Shown piece by piece: positions 1-8,133 of a stretch of DNA of 38,168 bases. Under the pieces are notes generated by a model. It saw only the letters and a list, made by a program, of their open reading frames with translations. It was not told the DNA's origin and searched no databases. Where the stretch lies: positions 1-38,168 of the forward strand of contig JAEEPZ010000030.1 in assembly GCA_016285055.1 (NCBI GenBank). Reading direction: 5' to 3'. The position numbers were made by a program, and so were the translations under genes. Positions within the stretch are counted from its first letter, which is position 1. Each line of letters starts with the position of its first letter. Source of the stretch: Prevotella sp. (lineage in GTDB: Bacteria > Bacteroidota > Bacteroidia > Bacteroidales > Bacteroidaceae).

Positions 1-124
1 AGTTAAAGGAGTTAAAGGAGTTAAAGACAAATGACTCTCCATGAAAAGCCTTTGTCTCTGGGTTGAAATCCATAGCAAAGCTATTGTCTTTAACTCCTTT
101 AACTCCCTTAACTCCTTTAACTCC
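1..124. repeat. GTTAAAGGA inverted-arm element, copy 1
   Basis: The left arm is tandem GGAGTTAAA units and the right arm is tandem TTTAACTCC units, its reverse complement. They enclose a ~65 bp core that starts GACAAATGACTCTCC and ends GCAAAGCTATTGTC. The core holds the palindrome ATAGCAAAGCTAT. The copy touches the window edge, so the left arm may continue outside. The same core and arms recur at 1003, 14754, 23746 and 37888. It lies just downstream of the M48 protease gene. Confidence 0.9.
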
Positions 125-147
125 AAATATCGACAGTTGCGAATACT

Positions 148-960
148 CTACTGCCTTTTGTAGTACCTCAGTGCCTCGGGCATCCAGTTCTGTATGTTCC
201 TGATGCGTGTGGCGTCGGAGGGGTGGTCGCTGAGGAACTCTGCCGTCTGCTGCGTCGACGATGCTGCCATGCGTTGCCAGAAGGGTAGGGCGACCTGCGG
301 GTCGTAGCCTGCCATGGCGGTGATGATCAGCCCGATGTGGTCGGCCTCGTTCTCATGGTCGCGCGAATACTTCAGATTGCCGAAGTTGAAGTTGAGCGCC
401 GCCACTGTCTGCACAATGCTTTGCGTGTTCGGTCCCATGCCGAGTGCTCCGGCTATGGCCGTGCCTATCTGCAGACCCTGCTGCTGGCGCATCTGCGTTG
501 AGAGTTGCTCAGCGGAGTGCTTCGCTATGGCGTGGGCTATCTCATGTCCGAGGACAATGGCCAGCGAGCCTTCGTCCTGGGTGACGGGCAGCAGTCCCTC
601 GTAGACCACAATCTTACCACCGGGCATGCACCAGGCGTTGACCTGCTTGTCGGCTACGAGGTTGAACTCCCACTGGTAGTTCTGCACCTCGTTGGCCATG
701 CCGTTGGCTTTGAGATACTGTGTCACGGCGTTGGCCAACCGCTGTCCCACGCGCTGCACCATGGCGGTGTTGGCGGCGTTGGTCGACTTCTTGGCTTTGG
801 TCATAAACTCTTTGTACTGCTGATTGGCCAGCGAGAGCACTTCACCGTCGCTTACCATCAGTGTCTGCTTGCGCCCAGTGATGGGCACTGTCGATGTGGT
901 GCCACAGCCGATGATGGTGGCGGTCACGAGCGACATCAGGATGAATTTTACTTTTCTCAT
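148..960 (-). CDS. M48 family metalloprotease lipoprotein (LoiP/YggG-like)
   Basis: This is a 270-residue zinc endopeptidase expected to be anchored in the cell envelope as a lipoprotein. The N-terminus is a signal peptide with lipobox IIGC and lipidated Cys19. The zinc motif HEIAH is at residues 139-143, and the third ligand is in ENEADHIG (Glu205), the standard M48 arrangement. The C-terminal LSDHPSDATRI segment (His-Pro motif) is also typical of the short YggG/LoiP/BepA-like group; there is no TPR extension. Family members act in outer-membrane protein quality control, and the same role here is inferred. The start chosen gives a complete signal peptide. The gene stands alone between two copies of the GTTAAAGGA element. 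The substrate is unknown. Confidence 0.93.
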   Translation of the reverse strand: MRKVKFILMSLVTATIIGCGTTSTVPITGRKQTLMVSDGEVLSLANQQYKEFMTKAKKSTNAANTAMVQRVGQRLANAVTQYLKANGMANEVQNYQWEFNLVADKQVNAWCMPGGKIVVYEGLLPVTQDEGSLAIVLGHEIAHAIAKHSAEQLSTQMRQQQGLQIGTAIAGALGMGPNTQSIVQTVAALNFNFGNLKYSRDHENEADHIGLIITAMAGYDPQVALPFWQRMAASSTQQTAEFLSDHPSDATRIRNIQNWMPEALRYYKRQ

Positions 961-1002
961 ATGATTTCTGTTTTTGGGGGTTAATTCAAGTTACAGGTTA
1001 TA

Positions 1003-1128
1003 GGAGTTAAAGGAGTTAAAGGAGTTAAAGACAAATGACTCTCCATGAAAAGCCTTTGTCTCTGGGCTGAAATCCGTTGCAGAGCTATTGTCTTTAACTC
1101 CCTTAACTCCTTTAACTCCTTTAACTCC
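1003..1128. repeat. GTTAAAGGA inverted-arm element, copy 2
   Basis: Full copy with (GGAGTTAAA)n left arm, conserved core and (TTTAACTCC)n right arm, in the same orientation as copy 1. Core differences from copy 1 are few (GGGCTGAAATCCGTTGCAGA against GGGTTGAAATCCATAGCAAA). It fills most of the gap between the M48 gene and the YigZ gene, so it lies upstream of the first and downstream of the second. Confidence 0.93.
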
Positions 1129-1144
1129 AAAACTAGTGAATGGA

Positions 1145-1735
1145 TTAATTGTCTTCGAAACTCAGTTTGTCGAGGCGTTGTTGCAGCTGTTGGGCCATGC
1201 TTTGTCGTATGGCGAGGGTGATGCGGCAGGTGTTGTCGTAGGTCTGGCTGACGATGCGCGGCTGCATGTCCTTGACGACGCGCATCACGCTGTTCATCAT
1301 AGGGTAGGGGAAGTCGTAGGTGACGAGCTCCTCCACCTGTCGTGTCTCTTTCCCCGCATCGGCAATGGCCAGGGCGGCTGCTTCGCGATAGGCCACGATG
1401 AGTCCGCTGGTGCCTAAGTTGACCCCGCCATAGTAGCGCACCACGACGACGAGGACATCGGTAAGCTCGGCGGAGTTGATTTGTCCGAGGATGGGCTTCC
1501 CTGCTGTGGATGACGGCTCGCCGTCGTCGTTGGCGCGAAAATCCTGACGCTCAGGCCCCAGCATATAGGCATAGCACACATGGCGGGAATCGTAGTAGCG
1601 CTTGCGATAGTCGGCCAGCAAGGCTTTTATCTCGTCGATGCTCTCCACATGATGGGCCCACGCCAGAAACTTGCTGCGCTTCTCGGTGTAGTATCCCTCG
1701 CCGGTGGTGCTGATGGTGAGATATTCGTCAGGCAT
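1145..1735 (-). CDS. yigZ: YigZ/IMPACT family protein
   Basis: A 196-residue protein of the UPF0029/IMPACT family. The signature DDGEPSSTAGKPILGQI lies at about residues 71-87 and is followed by VVVVRYYGGVNLGTSGLIVAY, the other family block. The length matches the usual ~200 residues: an N-terminal IMPACT domain plus a short ferredoxin-like C-terminal domain (from about residue 137). Eukaryotic IMPACT modulates Gcn2; the bacterial role is not settled and a link to translation or nucleic-acid binding is only suggested. It is cytoplasmic, with no signal peptide. It lies 85 bp downstream of the DUF1015 gene on the same strand and may be co-transcribed with it, although an octamer inverted repeat separates them. 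Confidence 0.93.
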   Translation of the reverse strand: MPDEYLTISTTGEGYYTEKRSKFLAWAHHVESIDEIKALLADYRKRYYDSRHVCYAYMLGPERQDFRANDDGEPSSTAGKPILGQINSAELTDVLVVVVRYYGGVNLGTSGLIVAYREAAALAIADAGKETRQVEELVTYDFPYPMMNSVMRVVKDMQPRIVSQTYDNTCRITLAIRQSMAQQLQQRLDKLSFEDN

Positions 1736-1754
1736 TCTTTTTTTCTTTTTTTTT

Positions 1755-1812
1755 CGTTATCACGTTATCACGTTATAACGGGATAACGAAATTTCGTAAT
1801 AACGTGATAACG
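1755..1812. repeat. CGTTATCA octamer inverted repeat
   Basis: Three tandem CGTTATCA-type units (1755-1780) are followed by their reverse complement, ending in AACGTGATAACG near 1811, which gives a possible stem of about 14 bp. On the minus strand the hairpin is followed by an A-rich tract, not a T-run, so it does not look like a terminator for the DUF1015 gene. It has the same plan (short tandem unit, loop, inverted unit) as the other repeat families in the window but a different sequence. Confidence 0.75.
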
Positions 1813-1820
1813 GTAACGAA

Positions 1821-3068
1821 TCAGGACAGCTTGTGAACGACGAGCCCCGAGCGTAGCTTCGGCTCAAACCATGTGGCCTTGGGAGGCATGATCTTGCCGC
1901 TGTCGGCGATGTCGATGATTTGCTGCATAGAGACGGGATAGAGAGCGAGGGCGGCCCGCATCTCTCCGCTGTCTACACGCCGTTTCAACTCGCCGAGGCC
2001 ACGCAGTCCGCCCACGAAGTCGATGCGCTTGGAAGAGCGCAGGTCGCCGATGTTGAGTATCTGGTCGAGGATGAGCCGGCTGGAGATGTCGACGTCGAGC
2101 ACGCCGATGGGGTCGCTGTCGTCGTAGGTGCCGTCCTTGGCCTTCAGGCTGTACCAATGGCTGTCGAGATAGAGCGAGAACTCATGCAGCTGCTGCGGCT
2201 TGTAGATGTCGGTGCCTTTGTCTTCCACGGTGAAGCATTGCTGTAGCTTTTCTATGAATTGCTCTGAGCTCAAGCCGTTTAAGTCCTTTACCACGCGGTT
2301 GTAGTCGAGGATGGTGAGCTGCGATGCCTGAAAGCAGACAGCCATGAAATAGTTGTACTCCTCCTGTCCTGTGTGATGCGGATTGAGCCGCTGCTTCTCG
2401 GCTCCCACGAGCGCGGCTGCTGCCGAGCGGTGGTGGCCGTCGGCAATGTAGAGTGACGGCATCTTGGCAAACTCGTCGGTGATGGTCTGCATGTCGTCGT
2501 CGTCGTCGATGACCCAGAACTGGTGGCGGAAACCGTCGATGGGTGCAATGAAGTCATACTCCGGCTCGGTCTGTGCATAGCGCGTGATGAGTGCGTCGAG
2601 CACGGCATTGTCGGGATAGGCGAAGAACACCGGCTCCATGTTGGCATCGTTCACGCGGACGTGCTTCATGCGGTCTTCCTCTTTGTCGCGACGGGTCAGC
2701 TCGTGCTTCTTGATGCGGCCCTCCATGTAGTCGTTGACCCAGGCACCGACGACAAGGCCGTATTGCGTCTTCCCGTTCATGGTCTGCGCATATATATAAT
2801 AATGTTCGCGCGAGTCCTGCACGAGCCAGCCGTTGTCTTGGAACTTCTGGAAGTTTCTGGCGGCCTGTTCGTAGACCCGTGGGTCATACTCGCTGGTGCC
2901 TACGGGGAAGTCAATCTCGGGTTTGATGATGTGGTAGAGGCTCATCTCGTTGTCTCCGGCTTCTTGGCGGGCCTCTTCGCTGTCGAGCACGTCATAGGGA
3001 CGGCTCTCTACTTTTTCTACTAATTCACGCGGTGGCCTGAGGCCACGGAAAGGTTTTACGGTTGCCAT
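1821..3068 (-). CDS. DUF1015 family protein
   Basis: A 415-residue cytoplasmic protein that starts MATVKPFRGLRPP and contains SRPYDVL near residue 22 and the motif ADGHHRSAAA near residue 210; together these identify DUF1015 (COG4198). The HHR-type motif recalls ParB/sulfiredoxin-fold active sites. In Bacteroidota, as far as I recall, these genes often sit beside serA/serC, so a role in serine metabolism is possible, but no such neighbour is visible here. The full family length is present. A strong promoter lies 33-63 bp upstream, divergent from the metalloprotease gene. YigZ follows on the same strand. The biochemical function is not established by this sequence. Confidence 0.88.
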   Translation of the reverse strand: MATVKPFRGLRPPRELVEKVESRPYDVLDSEEARQEAGDNEMSLYHIIKPEIDFPVGTSEYDPRVYEQAARNFQKFQDNGWLVQDSREHYYIYAQTMNGKTQYGLVVGAWVNDYMEGRIKKHELTRRDKEEDRMKHVRVNDANMEPVFFAYPDNAVLDALITRYAQTEPEYDFIAPIDGFRHQFWVIDDDDDMQTITDEFAKMPSLYIADGHHRSAAAALVGAEKQRLNPHHTGQEEYNYFMAVCFQASQLTILDYNRVVKDLNGLSSEQFIEKLQQCFTVEDKGTDIYKPQQLHEFSLYLDSHWYSLKAKDGTYDDSDPIGVLDVDISSRLILDQILNIGDLRSSKRIDFVGGLRGLGELKRRVDSGEMRAALALYPVSMQQIIDIADSGKIMPPKATWFEPKLRSGLVVHKLS

Positions 3069-3100
3069 ATAAGGTTTGTTTGATAATAGCTTTTTCAGTG

Positions 3101-3131
3101 CAAAAATACATTTTTTTTCCTATGCGTCAAA
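3101..3131 (-). promoter_or_regulatory. Promoter of the DUF1015 gene
   Basis: On the minus strand, -7 box TATTTTTG (3101-3108) and -33 box TTTG (3128-3131) are separated by 19 bp, matching the Bacteroidota sigma-ABfr consensus. Transcription should start near 3095, giving a leader of about 27 nt. Confidence 0.7.
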
Positions 3132-3159
3132 GAAAAATGCAGAAAAAGTGAAAAAACAG

Positions 3160-3189
3160 TCTGTAATTGAAATAAAAAGCATAACTTTG
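3160..3189 (+). promoter_or_regulatory. Promoter of the met-zincin protease gene
   Basis: The -7 box TAACTTTG (3182-3189) fits the Bacteroidota consensus well; the -33 region (TCTG, 3160-3163, 18 bp spacer) is weak. The box lies 27 bp before the ATG at 3217. This places the start of transcription after the in-frame ATG at 3076 and so favours the shorter protein. Confidence 0.6.
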
Positions 3190-3216
3190 CAAACGAGAAA
3201 CCTCCAAACTAAGCCC

Positions 3217-5706
3217 ATGAGACATTTCAGTTTACTTCTTGTGGCCAGCATGATGGCCATCTGCGCACAGGCGCAAGTCAAGCATTTCCTGTTGAACGAC
3301 AGCATCCCGGTGACGGAGCAAAAGGCCGACACACTGGCCACCGACACGCTGAGTAAGAAAAACGACCAGAAGAAAAAAGAGTCGGAGTATGAAAAATTGG
3401 TGAAGAAAGGCGGTGTGACCACCGAGGGTCTCTTTCTGGTGCGCCACATCGAGGATAAGTATTACTTCGAGGTGGCCGACTCGCTGATGGGCCGCATGCT
3501 GCTCTGTGTGACGCGCTTCACCTCTGTGCCACAGGGCCTTGGGCAGTTTGCCGGCGAGGAAATCACCCACAACACTGTCTATTTCGAACAGCGCGACACG
3601 GCGCAGCTGCTGATGCGAGAGTATGTGCAAAGCCACTTCAGCAATCCTGAGGATCAAATCTCGCTGACGCTGAACCGTGCCACCGTCGACCCGATGGTGA
3701 GGGCATTCAAGATTATTGGCCGTAACGAGGCCGACGATGCCAGTCTCATCGAAGTGACGCCGCTGTTCAAGTCCGACAGCCATCTCACCTCGTTTTCCAA
3801 CACCATGAAGACACAGCTGAAGGTGGGTGGTCTGCAGGCTGACCGTACCTACATCGACACACTGATGGTCTTTCCTCAAAACATCGAAGTGGCTACCACA
3901 CGAACCTACGGCTCTAGCGGCACCAATTCGCCGGCCGCACGGACTGGCTCGCTCACCATGGCCTTCAACACCAGCATCGTCCTGCTGCCCGAGGTGCCCA
4001 TGCGCAAACGCCTGTGGGACGACCGGGTGGGCTATTTCGTGAACAACATGACCATCTTCAGCGACGACCAGCACAAGACACAGCACGAGTCGTTCATCTC
4101 ACGCTACCGTCTGGTGCCGAAGGACAAGAAGAAATACCTGGCAGGCAAGCTGGTGGAGCCTGAGAAGCAGATAGTCTACTACATCGACCCCGCCACGCCT
4201 AAGAAGTGGGTGCCTTACCTGATACAGGGTGTCAACGACTGGAACGAAGCCTTCGAGGCTGCCGGTTTCAAGAATGCCATTGTGGCCAAGGAACTGCCTG
4301 AGGACGGAAGCATCAGCTTGGACGATGCCAGATACTCAGCCATCCGCTACCTGCCCTCAGAGACAGAGAACGCCTATGGCCCGCGCATCGTAGACCCTCG
4401 CTCGGGCGAAATCATCGAGGCACACATCTGCTGGTATCACAACGTGATGAACCTGCTGACAAAGTGGTATATGGTGCAGTGCGGCCCACTGGACAAACGG
4501 GCACAGACGATGAAGTTTGATGACAAGCTGATGGGCGAGCTGATCCGCTTTGTCTCTTCACACGAGGTGGGCCACTCCTTAGGCCTGCGCCACAACATGG
4601 GCGCCTCGTCGGGTACACCGGTAGAGAATCTGAGGAACAAGCAGTGGGTGGAGGCCCACGGACACACCGCCAGCATCATGGACTATGCCCGCTTCAACTA
4701 TGTGGCACAGCCCGAGGACAAGATCAGTCCGAAGGGACTCTTCCCCCGCATCAACGACTACGACAAGTGGGCCATCAAATGGGGCTACCAGTGGAGGCCG
4801 GAGTTCAAGGACGAGTATGAGGAGAAAGACAAGCTGATGAGCGAGACGACGAAGGTGCTGCGCCAGAACCCCCGTCTGTGGTTTGGCGGCGAGGGGCAGG
4901 GCGAAGACCCGCGAGCTCAGACCGAGGACTTGGGCGACAACTCCATGAAGGCATCGGAGTACGGTTTGAAGAACTTGAAGCGTGTGATGTCGGCCCTGCC
5001 GAAGTGGACGCACGAAGACAACGACCAGTATGACGACCTGTCGGAGATGTACAAGGCCGTGCAGGATCAGTTCAACCGCTATCAGAACCATGTGATGAAG
5101 AACATTGCCGGGCGCTACCGCAATAACATGCCTGGACAGGAGCCGCACGCCTTCGTGCCCGCTGCGCGCCAGAAGGAGGCCTTGGAGTATATCGGCCGCA
5201 ACATCTTCACGGCACCCGAGTGGCTCTATCCCGAGAACATCATCTACAAGACTGGCACTGACCCCACCAATACGCAGAACTCGCGTCAGGACAATCTCGT
5301 TGGGCGCCTGCTGTCGGCTAATACGCTCAACACGCTGTGCAACAATGGCGATTATGCTGTAGGCAGCTATCTCAGCGACCTCTTCGCCCAGGTGTGGACG
5401 ATGCCGGAAGGCATGAGCGAGTGGCAACAGAAAGAGCGCCGCAACCTGCAGCGCTCGTACATAGCACAGATAGACCGTCTGCTGAATCCCGACCCCAAGG
5501 CTGTTGCCATCACACGCGTAGACCAGAGCGATGTGCTGCTCTATCTCCTGCAGCATCTCGACGACATCGATGAGTATTGCCGCAAGCAGCTCTCGCCACT
5601 CTCCCAGCCCTCGTCAATCGCCGCCCTGCACTATCAGGATGTGCTCAGCAAGACGAAACTCATCCGTGAGAAGCGCACCAATGTTTCTGGCGGCGGTCAC
5701 ATCTGA
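3217..5706 (+). CDS. Secreted zinc-dependent metalloprotease (met-zincin, DUF5117/DUF5118 type)
   Basis: An 829-residue exported protease. The start at 3217 gives a clean signal peptide (MRHFSLLLVASMMAICAQAQ); the open frame extends upstream to 3076 but that stretch precedes the likely promoter and has no signal character. The zinc motif HEVGHSLGLRH is at about residues 449-459 (HExxHxxGxxH), and the Met-turn is in ASIMDYARFNY some 30 residues later. The N-terminal half matches the pattern of DUF5118 and DUF5117 domains that precede this met-zincin domain in Bacteroidota proteins. A low-complexity charged stretch follows the signal peptide. It is probably periplasmic or outer-membrane associated; the substrate is unknown. 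The gene is monocistronic and converges with the T9SS plug gene 27 bp away. Confidence 0.9.
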   Translation: MRHFSLLLVASMMAICAQAQVKHFLLNDSIPVTEQKADTLATDTLSKKNDQKKKESEYEKLVKKGGVTTEGLFLVRHIEDKYYFEVADSLMGRMLLCVTRFTSVPQGLGQFAGEEITHNTVYFEQRDTAQLLMREYVQSHFSNPEDQISLTLNRATVDPMVRAFKIIGRNEADDASLIEVTPLFKSDSHLTSFSNTMKTQLKVGGLQADRTYIDTLMVFPQNIEVATTRTYGSSGTNSPAARTGSLTMAFNTSIVLLPEVPMRKRLWDDRVGYFVNNMTIFSDDQHKTQHESFISRYRLVPKDKKKYLAGKLVEPEKQIVYYIDPATPKKWVPYLIQGVNDWNEAFEAAGFKNAIVAKELPEDGSISLDDARYSAIRYLPSETENAYGPRIVDPRSGEIIEAHICWYHNVMNLLTKWYMVQCGPLDKRAQTMKFDDKLMGELIRFVSSHEVGHSLGLRHNMGASSGTPVENLRNKQWVEAHGHTASIMDYARFNYVAQPEDKISPKGLFPRINDYDKWAIKWGYQWRPEFKDEYEEKDKLMSETTKVLRQNPRLWFGGEGQGEDPRAQTEDLGDNSMKASEYGLKNLKRVMSALPKWTHEDNDQYDDLSEMYKAVQDQFNRYQNHVMKNIAGRYRNNMPGQEPHAFVPAARQKEALEYIGRNIFTAPEWLYPENIIYKTGTDPTNTQNSRQDNLVGRLLSANTLNTLCNNGDYAVGSYLSDLFAQVWTMPEGMSEWQQKERRNLQRSYIAQIDRLLNPDPKAVAITRVDQSDVLLYLLQHLDDIDEYCRKQLSPLSQPSSIAALHYQDVLSKTKLIREKRTNVSGGGHI

Positions 5707-5733
5707 TGTCGCAAAGGCATCGGGGAAAGGAGG

Positions 5734-6981
5734 CTATAAGGCTTTGAACTTCATCTCATGGAAGCCCACAAGGCGCCATGAGCGTTCACCGGTGCCTCTG
5801 TAGTAGACCAGGGCTTCGTATTTGTTTTCCGTCTGAAAGAAGGAGCCCTCCTCGGGCATGGGGTGGGTGGTTCCGTCGTAGTCTTTCAGCAGGAGCTGAT
5901 AGTTGTAGTAGCCCAGTTTCTGCATGACGACAGCGTTGTAGGTATTGTCTTCTGCGTTGTATTCCAACTCGTAAGTGTCGGCCGGCTCCATTGTCCATCG
6001 CCCGTCGAGGATGACACGGGCGTTGTCGTAACGGCGGACAGCCTTCACCTTGTAGTGCACATAGACATACTCCGAAGTGTTGTCTATTTCGATGTTGTCG
6101 CTGTTGCGGATGATGAAGGCGCCGTCGGCATCCTCGTCATAGACATAGTTGCGCCGCTGCTCCACGAGGAGGGGAAAGGCGTGGTAGCGTCGTTCCTGCT
6201 CGTCCCATCGCACACGGTCAAGGCCGAGGGTGGGGTAGTTGGGGTCTAACAGCTCGAACTTGTGATACTCGTTGCCGGCATCGAAGATGAGGCGCCGGTT
6301 GTGCTCCCACGTCAGCTGTTGCGGGGTGATATAGTTGGGTCGGACGTTCTCCTTCATGTTGTCTTCGCGTCCGTTCTGCAGGACAAAGGTCTGCAGCTGG
6401 TTGTTAGGGTCGGTGACCCGCAGTGCCCCCAAGCCCAGAGTCATGTTCACCTGCTGGTAGCGTCCGTTCAGCCCGAGGTCGGTGTTGGTGGTGACGCTGA
6501 GTCCTACTTGTGTGAGTGGCTCGAGGACTCTCAGCTCTACTACAATGACTTCGTCGTCGTCGTTGTCCTCGTCGATGATGTGCAGGCGGTAGTTGCCGCT
6601 CATCTTCAGCCGCGTGTCGTTGTTGGGTAGCGTCATGTGGTAGTGGGTGTAGAGCACGTTGGTGTTCAGCGAGTTCTCGTAGTCATCGATGGGCCGGTCG
6701 TTGAAGCCCTCAAGCCAGTCGCTCTCGAAGAGTGCATCGTTGGGTGTCCAGTCAGGATTGCACAGCTCCAGGTGATAGACAAGACGGTGGTAGTTATGCG
6801 ACAGTTGGTCGAAGCTGATGTTCACCACATCGTTGGTGCCCAGCTCCATGATGGGCAGCGGTGCAAGCCAGTTGTCGTTGACGATGACCTGCAGCGACTT
6901 AAAGTCCGGCGCCAGGATTTTGTGATGTCCCAGCGCCGTGATAGGCAAAGCTGCCACCAGAAAGAGAAGCAGTCTTTTCAT
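5734..6981 (-). CDS. Type IX secretion system plug protein (DUF5103)
   Basis: A 415-residue exported protein with a signal peptide (MKRLLLFLVAALPITALG). The sequence from PLPIMELGTNDVVNISFDQLSHNYHRL through LCNPDWTPNDALFESDWLEGFND is characteristic of DUF5103. In Flavobacterium the DUF5103 protein is the plug that closes the SprA translocon of the type IX secretion system, and the same role is inferred here. The start at 6981 is preferred to the open-frame start at 7095, because the longer form would overlap the upstream lipoprotein and hide the signal peptide. It lies 46 bp downstream of the small lipoprotein gene on the same strand and may share its transcript. The CotH protein encoded at 8.1 kb has a T9SS-like C-terminus and could be a client. 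Confidence 0.85.
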   Translation of the reverse strand: MKRLLLFLVAALPITALGHHKILAPDFKSLQVIVNDNWLAPLPIMELGTNDVVNISFDQLSHNYHRLVYHLELCNPDWTPNDALFESDWLEGFNDRPIDDYENSLNTNVLYTHYHMTLPNNDTRLKMSGNYRLHIIDEDNDDDEVIVVELRVLEPLTQVGLSVTTNTDLGLNGRYQQVNMTLGLGALRVTDPNNQLQTFVLQNGREDNMKENVRPNYITPQQLTWEHNRRLIFDAGNEYHKFELLDPNYPTLGLDRVRWDEQERRYHAFPLLVEQRRNYVYDEDADGAFIIRNSDNIEIDNTSEYVYVHYKVKAVRRYDNARVILDGRWTMEPADTYELEYNAEDNTYNAVVMQKLGYYNYQLLLKDYDGTTHPMPEEGSFFQTENKYEALVYYRGTGERSWRLVGFHEMKFKAL

Positions 6982-7027
6982 TTCTTTTACAGATGATTGG
7001 TCTTTCCTTCGGGGTAACGCAAACAGG

Positions 7028-7465
7028 TCAGAGGAGGTGAATCCCTCTGAAGGCATCCCTGATTTCGTCTTCGTCGAGGTCTTGATCCTCGGCATATTTC
7101 TCTGCTCGTTTGCCGGCTTTCTTCAGTCTCTTGTTCAGCTCCTTGTTTTTACCGATGGCTTTTGCTCCCTTTTCCATCGCTTTTTTGGCTTTCCTATCGT
7201 CGATGTCACTGATAGCCTCCATGAAAGAGGAGCATGCTTCACCAAATTCTATGGCCTCGTCTTCCGTAAAGTCGGATTCGAGGAAGTCGCAAGTGGCGGT
7301 AGCAAAGTCTTCGAGCACGCCTTCCCACTGGTCGGCATCGGTCCAGTCGTCACCGTTGTTCTCAATATTTTCTGCCAGGCTTTGGATTCTGCTGGCGGGG
7401 TTGCCACATGAAGCCACCATCAGACATAGTGTGGCGGCCATGAGGGTGTAAAGAATCTTTTTCAT
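7028..7465 (-). CDS. Small lipoprotein, paralogue A
   Basis: A 145-residue protein with a lipobox (MVASC, Cys20) directly followed by GNPASR. The rest is helical and charged: acidic in the first half, Lys-rich from about residue 95 (RKAKKAMEKGAKAIGKNKEL). It is a clear paralogue of the next gene: both share SCGNPxSR, DQWExVL and an ES...EF segment at matching positions. I do not recognise a named family. A helical hairpin or coiled coil on the periplasmic face is plausible. It lacks an obvious promoter of its own and lies after the terminator-like hairpin at 7495-7537, so its expression may depend on read-through from paralogue B. Confidence 0.8.
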   Translation of the reverse strand: MKKILYTLMAATLCLMVASCGNPASRIQSLAENIENNGDDWTDADQWEGVLEDFATATCDFLESDFTEDEAIEFGEACSSFMEAISDIDDRKAKKAMEKGAKAIGKNKELNKRLKKAGKRAEKYAEDQDLDEDEIRDAFRGIHLL

Positions 7466-7494
7466 GTCAGTGTTGCTGTTTTTAGGTTTTTATT

Positions 7495-7537
7495 AAGAAA
7501 AAAGCCTGAGGAGAAGGTTGCCTTCATCCTCAGACTT
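7495..7537 (-). terminator. Terminator or attenuator between the two small lipoprotein genes
   Basis: On the minus strand, AAGTCTGAGGATGAAGG pairs across a 3-base loop with CCTTCTCCTCAGGCTT (one bulge, one G-T pair) and runs into TTTTTTCTT. This is an intrinsic-terminator shape placed 30 bp after the stop of paralogue B. Because paralogue A begins just after it with no visible promoter, it may act as a partial terminator that sets the ratio of the two products. Confidence 0.75.
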
Positions 7538-7566
7538 ACAGATTATTGATTCAGAAGTGTTGAGGA

Positions 7567-8016
7567 CTACTCGTCATCATCCTCCTCATCCTCCTCATCC
7601 TCGTCGTCCTCCTCGTCCTTAGCGGATTTCTTGGCGGCTTTGCGAGCCTTTTTCTCAGCCTTCTCGCCGTCCTTGATGAGCTTCTTGAACTCCTTGTCCT
7701 TATCCAGGGCCTTGTACGCTTTCTCAAAGGCTTTTAACGACTTTTTCGATTTCATGGCTTTATCGATTGCCTTTTCGAAACTCCTGCCAAGCTTGTCAAA
7801 CTCCTTGATGTCGGCACTGGAGGGCTCCGACTCCCAGAAAGACAGCTGCAGATCGGCAACATCGCGCAAGACGCTTTCCCACTGGTCGGAATCGTATTCC
7901 TTGCCGTTTTCTGTCATGTCGTCAACAATGCTTTCCAGCCTGCTCATGGGGTTTCCGCAGGATGCCAGGAGCACACACATCAAAATAGCGCTGAGGCCAA
8001 ATAATACTTTTCTCAT
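7567..8016 (-). CDS. Small lipoprotein, paralogue B, with acidic tail
   Basis: A 149-residue lipoprotein (lipobox LLASC, Cys20, followed by GNPMSR). It is a paralogue of the 7028-7465 product, sharing the post-lipobox GNPxSR, the DQWESVL block and the spacing of charged helices. The middle is Lys-rich (KKSLKAFEKAYKALDKDKEFKK), and the end is almost purely acidic (DDEDEEDEEDDDE), encoded by GAG/GAT repeats. Function is unknown. The acidic tail is absent from paralogue A and may have grown by slippage. A TAnnTTTG promoter lies about 60 bp upstream. Confidence 0.82.
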   Translation of the reverse strand: MRKVLFGLSAILMCVLLASCGNPMSRLESIVDDMTENGKEYDSDQWESVLRDVADLQLSFWESEPSSADIKEFDKLGRSFEKAIDKAMKSKKSLKAFEKAYKALDKDKEFKKLIKDGEKAEKKARKAAKKSAKDEEDDEDEEDEEDDDE

Positions 8017-8072
8017 AGTGTTTTTTGTTTTTAGTGTTTATTGTTGATATTTCATTTCTGTATTTAGTGTTG

Positions 8073-8100
8073 CAAAGATAGCAAAAAGTGGCATAACAAA
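8073..8100 (-). promoter_or_regulatory. Promoter of small lipoprotein B
   Basis: Minus-strand -7 box TATCTTTG (8073-8080) with TTTG at 8097-8100. The 16 bp spacer is shorter than usual, so the -33 assignment is uncertain. The leader would be about 50 nt and T-rich. Confidence 0.5.
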
Positions 8101-8133
8101 CGGCCTCGGCTGTGAAAAAGTTGCTTGCCCTTG

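Noticed and set aside
1755..1812. Intrinsic terminator after the DUF1015 gene
   Set aside because: The hairpin is followed by A-runs on the minus strand, not T-runs, so it does not fit an intrinsic terminator in that direction.
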